Assembly: GCA_902797405.1 (NCBI GenBank)
Contig: CADBSP010000011.1
Coordinates: 1-7,188 of the forward strand
Origin: an uncultured Eubacteriales bacterium
GTDB taxonomy: Bacteria; Bacillota; Clostridia; Peptostreptococcales; Anaerovoracaceae
DNA length: 7,188 nucleotides
Direction of reading: 5' to 3'
A program made the translations under genes and the position numbers. Of the stretch, positions 1 to 4,723 are shown piece after piece (positions within the stretch are counted from its first letter, which is position 1; each line of letters begins with the position of its first letter). The notes under the pieces are model-generated. The model was not told where the DNA came from. It ran no database searches and saw only the letters and a list, made by a program, of their open reading frames with translations.

Positions 1-105
1 CGATACTACAACTTACGATACTACAACTTACGATACTACAACTTACGATACTACAACTTACGATACTACAACTTACGATACTGCATCTTCGAATACTGCA
101 TCTTC
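1..105 (+). repeat. 15-bp in-frame tandem array (DTTTY pentapeptide), 7 units
   Basis: Five identical copies of cgatactacaactta (1-75) are followed by two diverged copies (76-105). The array may continue left of the window. Read in the radical SAM frame from base 2, the unit encodes DTTTY, and the diverged copies read DTASS and NTASS. The period is a multiple of three, so copy-number change would alter protein length without a frameshift. Relatives have ordinary helix sequence in this part of the barrel, so the array is probably a lineage-specific expansion. Perfect identity of the five left copies suggests recent growth. Confidence 0.95.
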
Positions 106-778
106 GGGGTTTAAGTTAGGAATCCAATTAATGGTCGGACTCCCCGGCGACTCAATGGATGCATGTATTTATTCAGCAAAGGAAGCAGTTAAGCTTGATC
201 CGGATTTAGCACGCATTTACCCTACCCTCGTCCTGGAGGGAACCGAGCTCATGGAGATGTATCGCATGGGTGAATACACTCCGCTCACCAGAGAAGAAGC
301 CATCACGCGCAGCAAGGCTATGTATGAGATACTTGATGCTGCAGGCATTTACATAATGCGCGTTGGATTAAAGAGCACAGATATTATAAACAGCGAGAAC
401 CTCGGTGAAATAAACTCCGGTGCTTACCACCCGGCATTTCGCCAATTGGTTGAAGGTCGTATTGCTCGTGATCGAATCGATGCACTAATAAATTGTCAGC
501 CTGCCAAAGAACCACTGCACCCCAGCTCGCAGCCTGACGAAGAATCGTCACAACCCTACTCGCAGCATGCAGAGGAATCGTCACAACCCTACTCGCAGCA
601 TGCCGAGGAACGCTGTTCGCTTACTGTCTTATGTTCTAAGAACTGGATTTCTAATGCAGCCGGACACTGCGGCGAGAATCGTAAATACTTCATCGATAAA
701 TACCCATTTTTGGATTTACACTTTGATGTGGACCCTTCCCTCGCCCCGGGTGAGTTTAGAATTGTAAGCAATCATTAA
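1..778 (+). CDS. Elp3-like radical SAM protein (COG1243-type), 3' part, with two internal repeat insertions
   Basis: This is the C-terminal 258 residues of a gene that starts before the window. The frame is open from base 2, so the ATG at 131 is not the start: the family motif GFKLGIQLMVGLPGDS (107-154) runs straight through it. That motif, followed by DPDLARIYPTLVLEGTEL, YTPLTREEAI, AGIYIMRVGLKSTD and GAYHPAFRQLVEG, matches the second half of the radical SAM barrel and the C-terminal region of bacterial Elp3-like proteins without an acetyltransferase domain. The CxxxCxxC iron-sulfur motif would lie upstream and is not visible. Family members are presumed to use S-adenosylmethionine radical chemistry, perhaps on tRNA; the exact bacterial substrate is not established. 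Two oddities: a DTTTY pentapeptide array just before the GFKLG strand, and a Ser/Gln/Glu-rich 11-residue duplication before the last 50 or so residues, which still look folded. Family assignment is fairly sure, function is not. Confidence 0.85.
   Translation, partial: DTTTYDTTTYDTTTYDTTTYDTTTYDTASSNTASSGFKLGIQLMVGLPGDSMDACIYSAKEAVKLDPDLARIYPTLVLEGTELMEMYRMGEYTPLTREEAITRSKAMYEILDAAGIYIMRVGLKSTDIINSENLGEINSGAYHPAFRQLVEGRIARDRIDALINCQPAKEPLHPSSQPDEESSQPYSQHAEESSQPYSQHAEERCSLTVLCSKNWISNAAGHCGENRKYFIDKYPFLDLHFDVDPSLAPGEFRIVSNH
542..607 (+). repeat. 33-bp in-frame duplication in the radical SAM gene
   Basis: Two 33-base units (542-574 and 575-607) differ at a single base (a to c in the last codons). 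A shortened, diverged copy precedes them at about 525-541. They encode the 11-mer ESSQPYSQHAE twice, after a partial SSQPDE. The segment is hydrophilic and of low complexity, between the HPAFRQLVEG region and the terminal domain, and so is probably an exposed linker. The period keeps the reading frame. Confidence 0.93.
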
Positions 779-854
779 GGTTTGCAACTATTAAGAAGAG
801 TTAAAGCATATTAGCTATTATTAGGAGTGACGCGAACGTACGGGTCATAAACAA

Positions 855-931
855 GCATTTCCCGTGGGCATCGTCCAAAAAATCAGCGATGCCCATGGGC
901 ATTGACAAAAAAAGAGGCTCTGCCCACGAAA
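855..931. repeat. Palindromic repeat element, copy 1
   Basis: This copy matches copy 2 at an offset of 93 bases, apart from a one-base indel and a few substitutions. It contains the palindrome ATGCCCATGGGCAT (889-902). The left arm 861-873 can also pair with 887-899 over 13 bases with one G-T wobble, around a 13-base A-rich loop, giving a strong hairpin. GCCCACGAAA at 922-931 is the right outer arm. The arrangement of two arms around a central palindrome resembles REPIN or MITE-like elements or a structured RNA. No transposase or flanking target duplication is visible. Confidence 0.8.
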
Positions 932-948
932 TTCTTCTTTTTATACTA

Positions 949-1024
949 GCATTTTCGTGGGCTTCGTCCAAAAAATCAGCGATGCCCATGGGCATCGGCA
1001 AAAAAAAGGGTTCTGCCCACGAAA
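949..1024. repeat. Palindromic repeat element, copy 2
   Basis: The outer arms are perfect inverted repeats of 10 bases, TTTCGTGGGC (953-962) and GCCCACGAAA (1015-1024). They enclose the perfect 16-base palindrome GATGCCCATGGGCATC (981-996), which is flanked by A-runs. Here the outer arms match better and the left-arm/centre alternative pairing is weaker than in copy 1. The difference is consistent with duplication followed by drift. The 17 bases between the copies (932-948) are not repeated after copy 2. Confidence 0.8.
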
Positions 1025-1046
1025 GGCTTTTGATAAGGCTTTTGAT
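1023..1046. repeat. 12-bp direct repeat, two copies
   Basis: The 12-base unit aaggcttttgat occurs twice without a gap (1023-1034 and 1035-1046), directly at the right edge of palindromic element copy 2. It lies outside any gene. No function is evident. Confidence 0.9.
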
Positions 1047-1153
1047 AAAACATCAATTGATGATAGTTCAATAATGATCGTTTTTACTAGTAATAGCACA
1101 GTCATCCCGCGTGATTTGCAGCACGGCGTTGAAGATTATTAGGAGCACAGGTT

Positions 1154-1167
1154 TGTGATAATATAGT
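1154..1167 (+). promoter_or_regulatory. Possible extended -10 promoter of the C-S lyase gene
   Basis: TGTGATAAT (1154-1162) fits an extended -10 box (TGn followed by GATAAT, five of six to consensus). An overlapping TATAGT lies at 1162-1167. The best upstream -35 candidate, TTGAAG at 1129-1134, is 22 bases away, which is too far, so this would be an extended -10 promoter lacking a good -35. It sits about 30 bases before the start codon. No operator or riboswitch is recognisable. Confidence 0.35.
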
Positions 1168-1195
1168 ATTTACGCAAGTTTAGTAGGAGGAAATA

Positions 1196-2611
1196 ATGGC
1201 TAAGTATGATTTTGATAAGTTGATTGACAGGCACGGAACCGGCAGCGAGAAGTTCGACTTTATGGAGAGGAACGGAAAGCCTGCTGACACTCTTCCCCTT
1301 TGGGTCGCGGATATGGACTTCCGTGTTGCCGAACCAATAATTGATGCAATAAGAAAGGCTTGTGATCATGGGATTTTTGGCTATACCTCGCCAATGTATG
1401 GATATTATGAGGCTGCTTCGGGATGGTTCAGCAAAAGGTTCGGGTGGACTCCTGAAAAAGACTGGCTTGTGACAACTCCGGGAGTTGTGTTCGCGTTCAA
1501 TATGGCTGTTCAGGCTTTCACACAACCTGGAGATGCTGTAATCATTCAGCCACCGGTTTACTATCCGTTCTTTAATGCTATCAATGCAAATGGAAGAAAG
1601 CTCATCGAAAGTCCATTAAAGCTCACAGACACGCAGTGTTGCGCGAATGGACCAGAGGAAAGTTGCGAAAACAAATCAGCAGAATGCTGTTCGAATGAAT
1701 CAGAGGAATGTTGCGAAAACAAATCAGCAGAATGTTGTGCGAATGGATCAGAGGAATGTTGCGAAAACAAATCAGCAGAATGTTGTGCGAATAAGTCAGA
1801 GGAATGCTGTTCGAATCAGTCACAGGAATGCTGCGAAAACAAACAAGCTTCAGCAAAGAATCCTTATTCCCCTCAGTATGAGATGGATTTGGAGGATTTT
1901 GAGAAAAAGATTGTCGATAATGACGTCAAATTATTCATCATGTGTAGTCCCCACAACCCGGTCGGAAGAGTTTGGACTCGCGATGAATTAAGAGCAGTCG
2001 CAGACATATGCATCAAACACAATGTGTATATCGTTGCTGACGAGATACATTGCGATTTCACCTGGGAAGACAACAAACACACGATGTTCCTGGATGCATG
2101 CCCTGAAGCAAAAGATATTGCGATTTCCTGCACAGCGCCTAGTAAAACCTTTAATTTGGCCGGACTTCAAGCCTCTAACATTTGGATTCCAAACGAAAAA
2201 CTACGTAAATCATTCAGCGAAACCCTTTCTCGCACTGGCTTCTTTGCTCTAAATCAGATGGGAATAATCGCATGTGAAGCCGCCTACTCACAGGGTGAAG
2301 AATGGTTTGAAGAGTGTAAGGAATATATTTATGCAAATTACGAATTCATGAAAAGCTTTATTGCAGAGCGCCTTCCTATGCTAAAAGTCATGCCTCTTCA
2401 GGGCACCTATCTTGCATGGGTGGATTTCTCTGCACTTGGAATGAACGCCGATGAAGTTGACGACCTCATTTGCAACAAGGCAAAGCTTTGGCTTGACACC
2501 GGAAAGATATTCGGACAAGGAGGAGAAAACTATCAGCGCTTTGTTCTCGCCTGCCCGAGAGCAATGTTGGAAGAAGCACTAATTCGATTGGAGAAAGCGA
2601 TTAAAGAGTAA
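1196..2611 (+). CDS. patB: MalY/PatB-type PLP-dependent C-S beta-lyase with a Cys-rich octapeptide-repeat insert
   Basis: This is a 471-residue fold-type I pyridoxal-phosphate enzyme; relatives are about 390. AGGAGG at 1185-1190 sits five bases before the ATG. Family marks are LPLWVADMDF near residue 40, the GYTSP motif, PPVYYPFF, CSPHNPVGRVW, ADEIHCDF and the SKTFNLAGLQ motif, where Lys317 should form the Schiff base. Such enzymes cleave cystathionine or cysteine to pyruvate, ammonia and a thiol (homocysteine or sulfide) in the cytoplasm; some also act as regulators. The excess length is nearly all an insert at about residues 144-222, between SPLKL and YEMDLEDFEKK, where relatives have a short loop. 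Its core (148-219) is nine octapeptides with 17 cysteines. All catalytic segments flank it intact, so the enzyme is probably active. The gene ends at a strong terminator and looks monocistronic. The exact substrate is not determinable, and the symbol denotes the family only. Confidence 0.92.
   Translation: MAKYDFDKLIDRHGTGSEKFDFMERNGKPADTLPLWVADMDFRVAEPIIDAIRKACDHGIFGYTSPMYGYYEAASGWFSKRFGWTPEKDWLVTTPGVVFAFNMAVQAFTQPGDAVIIQPPVYYPFFNAINANGRKLIESPLKLTDTQCCANGPEESCENKSAECCSNESEECCENKSAECCANGSEECCENKSAECCANKSEECCSNQSQECCENKQASAKNPYSPQYEMDLEDFEKKIVDNDVKLFIMCSPHNPVGRVWTRDELRAVADICIKHNVYIVADEIHCDFTWEDNKHTMFLDACPEAKDIAISCTAPSKTFNLAGLQASNIWIPNEKLRKSFSETLSRTGFFALNQMGIIACEAAYSQGEEWFEECKEYIYANYEFMKSFIAERLPMLKVMPLQGTYLAWVDFSALGMNADEVDDLICNKAKLWLDTGKIFGQGGENYQRFVLACPRAMLEEALIRLEKAIKE
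1637..1852 (+). repeat. 24-bp in-frame tandem array, 9 units, coding CCxNxSxE octapeptides
   Basis: Nine contiguous 24-base units encode octapeptides. Two types tend to alternate: CC(A/S)N(G/E/K)SEE and CCENKSAE, giving a 48-base higher-order period. The first copies (CCANGPEE, SCENKSAE) and last copies (CCSNQSQE, CCENKQAS) are the most diverged, as expected for an array growing from the middle. Eight units start with a Cys pair and one with SC, making 17 cysteines in 72 residues along with many Glu, Asn and Ser. Conserved vicinal CC pairs resemble metallothionein-like or metal/persulfide-binding sequence, but no binding role is shown. The array lacks stops in several other frames, which produces spurious overlapping open frames. 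Confidence 0.96.
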
Positions 2612-2627
2612 ATAACTATCTAAAAAC

Positions 2628-2651
2628 AAAATCCCCTTCGTTGGGGATTTT
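2628..2651. terminator. Bidirectional intrinsic terminator between convergent genes
   Basis: AAAATCCCC (2628-2636) and GGGGATTTT (2643-2651) form a perfect 9-bp stem around the 6-base loop ttcgtt. The + strand side runs into ATTTTCGCTTATTT and the - strand side into ATTTTGTTTTTAG, so it can end transcription from both directions. It lies 16 bases past the lyase stop and 7 bases past the stop of the acetyltransferase gene, exactly between the two convergent units. Confidence 0.92.
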
Positions 2652-2658
2652 CGCTTAT

Positions 2659-3207
2659 TTATAGTTTTTTCATCATCCAATATGAATCCGCATAGGTTCC
2701 GTCCTTGTATTTCATATTGTTTGGGAGAATTCCATACTGTACGAATCCAAGGCTCTCGTAGAGGGCCTTTGCTCTTTCGTTGCCTTCCATGACTTCAAGC
2801 TCTGCCTGTTCGTAACCCTGATCCTTTGCAACATCCAGCAGTGTTTCCATCATGGCTCTTCCTATTCCTCGCCCCCAATACTTTTTATAGAGAGCTATAG
2901 CCAGCCCACACCTGTGAACAAATCTGGGACGTGAATCAATTTCCATAAGCGCGGAACATCCGGCGATTTCGCCATCTACCTCTGCTATCAGCATGAGCTC
3001 TCTCTCAGCAGCAATCCGCCCCTTCAATAATTCTATTTCCTGATCCATGGTTATGGTGACGGTTTCTGGCTCATTAAGCAGGAATCTTGTTTCCCCGGAT
3101 GTACCCTTCATATACTCAATCAAAGCCTCAGCATCTGAGAGTTCGGGACTTCTGAGCACTACCGTTCCTCCGAGCTTATCTTGTATTTCAAAAGGACCGT
3201 ATTTCAT
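2659..3207 (-). CDS. GNAT-family N-acetyltransferase
   Basis: This 182-residue single-domain protein has the GNAT fold. The acetyl-CoA pyrophosphate-binding motif A is GRGIGRAM (112-119), preceded by a strand reading HRCGLAIALYKKYW. The motif B region NERAKALYESLGF is at 143-155. It would transfer an acetyl group from acetyl-CoA to an amine. The acceptor cannot be deduced; the overall pattern resembles RimI/PhnO-type small GNATs. The start ATG is preceded by AAAGGAGA (3214-3221) at good spacing. It is the last gene of the - strand series and ends at the bidirectional terminator. The 225-base spacer upstream suggests it has its own promoter, though no convincing one was seen. Confidence 0.88.
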   Translation of the reverse strand: MKYGPFEIQDKLGGTVVLRSPELSDAEALIEYMKGTSGETRFLLNEPETVTITMDQEIELLKGRIAAERELMLIAEVDGEIAGCSALMEIDSRPRFVHRCGLAIALYKKYWGRGIGRAMMETLLDVAKDQGYEQAELEVMEGNERAKALYESLGFVQYGILPNNMKYKDGTYADSYWMMKKL

Positions 3208-3432
3208 CAGTCATCTCCTTTCATTTTGACCAATTAACATAATTATCTCCATCTGATGCTAACATCTGATGCTAATCTCGAATGATTTTCATTGATTTGC
3301 TCTCAATTTATTCTAATCAAATTAGCCTCGAATGATTTTCGTCGATTTGCTCTCAATTGATTCTAATCAAATTAACCTCGAATAGTTTTCATTATCGATT
3401 TACTTGACGATTTACAATTATAATGACGTGCA
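3208..3432. repeat. Spacer with a 50-bp tandem repeat (3277-3418) and a 13-bp doublet (3251-3276)
   Basis: Two 50-base units, 3277-3326 and 3327-3376, begin CTCGAATGATTTTC and share CTCTCAATT-ATTCTAATCAAATTA. They differ at about four positions. A diverged partial third unit starts CTCGAATAGTTTTCATT (3377 to about 3418). Immediately left is a doublet of a 13-base unit, atctgatgctaac and atctgatgctaat (3251-3263, 3264-3276). The arrays lie downstream of the Spx-like gene and upstream of the acetyltransferase gene. No gene is supported here, and any promoter for the acetyltransferase must lie within or beside the repeats. Confidence 0.9.
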
Positions 3433-3783
3433 CTATTTAAGCGAGGCTTTCCATTCTTCCTCTTTGAAGCCAACCAAAACAGTGTCATCTTTTATAACTA
3501 AAGGACGCTTAACCAGCATGCCATCTGTCGCCAGGAGCTTATACATCTCTGCATCTGTCATAGTCGGCAGTTTATCCTTTAGCCCAAGTTCCTTATATTT
3601 TAAGCCACTGGTGTTAAAGAATCTCTTAAGTGGAAGGCCGCTCTTCTTATGCCATTCCTTTAATTCCTTTTGCTTCGGATTCTTAACCGTTATATCTCTT
3701 TCTTCGTATTTAATTTTGTTGGCGTCCAACCATTTCTTTGCCTTTTGGCATGTTGTGCATTTAGGATAACAAAGTAAAAGCAT
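3433..3783 (-). CDS. Spx/ArsC-family thioredoxin-fold protein (YusI-like)
   Basis: This 116-residue protein belongs to the ArsC/Spx/MgsR family. The N-terminal strand LLLCYPKCTTCQKAKKWL carries a CxxC redox motif at Cys9-Cys12, with an extra Cys5. The family signature RPLVIKDD..LVGF..EEW is at 93-111, with Arg93 at the position of the conserved arginine. Its length suits the short YusI or ArsC-like branch better than Spx proper (about 131 residues), which has a longer C-terminus for RNA polymerase contact. A thiol-disulfide role in oxidative or disulfide stress is likely; a true arsenate reductase role is doubtful, as no ars genes are nearby. The start is well supported by GGAGG (3791-3795) seven bases before the ATG. 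It could still be a regulator, since paralogues are hard to separate by sequence. Confidence 0.87.
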   Translation of the reverse strand: MLLLCYPKCTTCQKAKKWLDANKIKYEERDITVKNPKQKELKEWHKKSGLPLKRFFNTSGLKYKELGLKDKLPTMTDAEMYKLLATDGMLVKRPLVIKDDTVLVGFKEEEWKASLK

Positions 3784-3992
3784 AAATAAACCTCCATCTT
3801 ATTTCTCTCACATAGGCTATAACAGTCTTCATTTTATCAGAGCAATCAATTGTATTTCTTATACAATTTCTGGAACAAGAAAGAATAATTCTAAAGGCAG
3901 TTAGGTATAATCATTATAGCTATCAAGTTGCAAACCTAACAGCAAATCAGTTTAGAATCTTATTAGCAATCAATTTATAATTCTAATCACAA
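3784..3992. other. Spacer with two hairpins and a degenerate 24-bp repeat
   Basis: Three structures stand out. AATTGTAT TTCTT ATACAATT (3848-3868) is a perfect 8-bp AT-rich hairpin. GTTAGGT (3900-3906) and ACCTAAC (3934-3940) form a 7-bp inverted repeat enclosing TATAATCATTATA. A degenerate 24-base tandem repeat abuts the upstream gene. Because both neighbours are on the - strand, the right end is the 3' side of the sulfoxide reductase gene and the left end is the leader of the Spx-like gene. The 8-bp hairpin lacks a T-run on either strand and does not look like a terminator. Confidence 0.6.
3913..3918 (-). promoter_or_regulatory. Possible -10 box for the Spx-like gene
   Basis: On the - strand this is a perfect TATAAT, about 130 bases upstream of the Spx-like start codon. 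It is half of the dyad TATAATCATTATA (3906-3918), so a TATAAT also exists on the + strand. No good -35 hexamer lies 16-18 bases away on either strand. In AT-rich DNA this could be chance; confidence is low. Confidence 0.25.
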
Positions 3993-4000
3993 TCAATTAT
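3942..4000. repeat. Degenerate 24-bp tandem repeat at the 3' end of the sulfoxide reductase gene
   Basis: Units at 3942-3965 and 3966-3989 follow the pattern GCAATCAATTTATAATTCTAATCA with several mismatches. A third partial unit (3990-4000) overlaps the stop codon of the reductase gene. Part of the unit (CAATTTAT..TTCTAATCA) resembles the core of the 50-base repeat at 3277-3376, so the two arrays may share an origin. Confidence 0.7.
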
Positions 4001-4487
4001 ACTCCATGCATTTTTCTAAAGTTCTAACAAAGCCTTCTAGTCCGACTTTATCATCTTCGGTGAATCTGCCAAGCAAAGGGCTGTCTATGTCAAGTACCGC
4101 TACTACTTCTCCGTTATGGTGAATCGGAATGACTATTTCAGAATTGGATGCGCTGTCGCAAGCTATGTGTCCCGGGAATTTATGGACATCGGGTACAAGC
4201 TGTGTTTTGTCTTCTTCCCATGCTGTTCCGCATACTCCCTTCCCCTTCTCTATTCGCACGCAAGCGACCTTGCCCTGGAACGGACCAACCAAAAGAACCG
4301 GTTCCGATACAATCGGTTGCGCGGTTTTATCTGTTGCGTCGGGTCTCACAATATAAAAGCCTGCCCAGTTCACGTCAGATAGCGCCTCGTATAAGAGTGC
4401 TGAGGCATTCGACATCAAAGACACCATTTCTCCGGAAATCTCCGCGAGCCCCTTTATTTGTTCTTCTAAAAGTCTATAATCCGTCAT
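3993..4487 (-). CDS. msrC: Free methionine-(R)-sulfoxide reductase (GAF domain)
   Basis: This 164-residue single GAF-domain enzyme reduces free L-methionine-(R)-sulfoxide to methionine using thioredoxin, in the cytoplasm. The three cysteines known from Escherichia coli fRMsr (84, 94, 118) are present at the same spacing: Cys76 in QGKVACVRI, Cys86 in GKGVCGTAW and Cys110 in HIACDSASNSEIVIP. VNWAGFYI near 39-46 and VVAVLDIDS near 128-136 are also typical. An in-frame GTG at 4544 would add 19 residues, but the ATG at 4487 matches the family N-terminus (MTDYRLLEEQ) and has AGAGGA just upstream, so I use it. Residues about 48-63 form a short Ala/Pro-rich extra loop compared with relatives. Spacers on both sides exceed 200 bases, so it is probably transcribed alone. 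Confidence 0.92.
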   Translation of the reverse strand: MTDYRLLEEQIKGLAEISGEMVSLMSNASALLYEALSDVNWAGFYIVRPDATDKTAQPIVSEPVLLVGPFQGKVACVRIEKGKGVCGTAWEEDKTQLVPDVHKFPGHIACDSASNSEIVIPIHHNGEVVAVLDIDSPLLGRFTEDDKVGLEGFVRTLEKCMEYN

Positions 4488-4703
4488 CGTTATCCTCTTT
4501 TTTTCATACTTCGATATCAATCTGCCTGTAATAGTTTTATTCACGCCGATAGCAGTCTGCCTGTCTATATCAAGATATCTGTTAAGTGCTGATTAATTCA
4601 ATGAATTCTATATCTCACAAATACCTATTCAGGAATTGTCATTCTGCAATGCTGTAATGCCACGCTATAATGCGATGCTATAATGCAATGCTATAATGCA
4701 ATG
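4488..4703. other. 216-bp spacer between the alcohol dehydrogenase and msrC
   Basis: Its right end holds most of the 13-base array described separately. Nearer msrC, an imperfect 19-base motif occurs twice at a 34-base offset: cgatatcaatctgcctgta (4512-4530) and cgatagcagtctgcctgtc (4546-4564). Next to it is the dyad ATATCAAGATAT (4567-4578). On the - strand TTGAAT and TATCTT at 18-base spacing make a weak promoter candidate for msrC. No RNA gene or terminator is evident. Confidence 0.5.
4493..4498 (-). promoter_or_regulatory. Ribosome binding site deciding the msrC start
   Basis: AGAGGA on the - strand lies five bases before the ATG at 4487. The alternative upstream GTG at 4544 has no such site, which supports the shorter 164-residue product. 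Confidence 0.7.
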
Positions 4704-4723
4704 TTATAGTGCCATTCTATAAA
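4646..4723. repeat. 13-bp tandem array, 6 units, spanning the alcohol dehydrogenase stop codon
   Basis: Six contiguous 13-base units at 4646, 4659, 4672, 4685, 4698 and 4711 follow the consensus GCAATGCTATAAT. The middle units are most alike. Unit 6 and half of unit 5 lie inside the dehydrogenase gene and encode its last residues (IYRMAL). The TAA stop is within unit 5; the others lie in the 3' flank. The period is not a multiple of three, so gain or loss inside the coding part would change the C-terminus. The likely history is duplication of the gene end into the flank. Confidence 0.95.

Larger units (their letters stand above)
779..1195. other. 417-bp spacer dominated by repeats
   Basis: This spacer separates two co-directional genes. 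From left to right it holds about 75 bases with no recognisable feature, two copies of a palindromic element (855-931, 949-1024), a 12-base direct repeat, a 12-base palindrome (1051-1062, CATCAATTGATG) and the presumed promoter and ribosome binding site of the lyase. Short open frames cross the element on both strands. They have no ribosome binding sites, and their peptides only mirror the DNA repeat, so I call no gene here. No classical hairpin-plus-T-run terminator for the radical SAM gene is visible. Confidence 0.7.

Noticed and set aside
1..105. CRISPR array
   Set aside because: The 15-base units are contiguous with no spacers and lie inside a coding frame. The other arrays in the window also lack spacers.
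131..778. A 215-residue gene starting at ATG 131
   Set aside because: The frame is open to the left edge, and conserved family sequence (GFKLGIQL) precedes this ATG, which has no ribosome binding site. The gene is a fragment entering from upstream.
801..1142. Small open frames on both strands with repeated MPMGI-like peptides
   Set aside because: They are translations of the palindromic repeat element, lack ribosome binding sites and overlap each other on both strands.
779..1195. Insertion sequence remnant
   Set aside because: The inverted arms recall a MITE, but no target-site duplication or transposase fragment is visible, so it is reported only as a palindromic repeat.
1561..1991. Overlapping open frames on both strands across the Cys-rich region (QHSADLFSQ-like and NQQNVV-like peptides)
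   Set aside because: The 24-base unit happens to lack stops in several frames. The lyase frame is the one continuous with conserved domains on both sides.
3404..3769. A + strand gene opposite the Spx-like gene
   Set aside because: It has no family resemblance and mirrors a well-supported gene with CxxC and RP motifs and a proper ribosome binding site.
3848..3868. Terminator downstream of msrC
   Set aside because: The 8-bp hairpin is AT-rich and has no T-run in the - strand direction.
4116..4531. + strand open frames opposite msrC
   Set aside because: They are shadows of a gene whose three conserved cysteines have the expected spacing.
4646..4710. Array of + strand promoters (TATAAT every 13 bases)
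   Set aside because: No -35 boxes at suitable spacing and no + strand gene follows. It is a by-product of the repeat unit.
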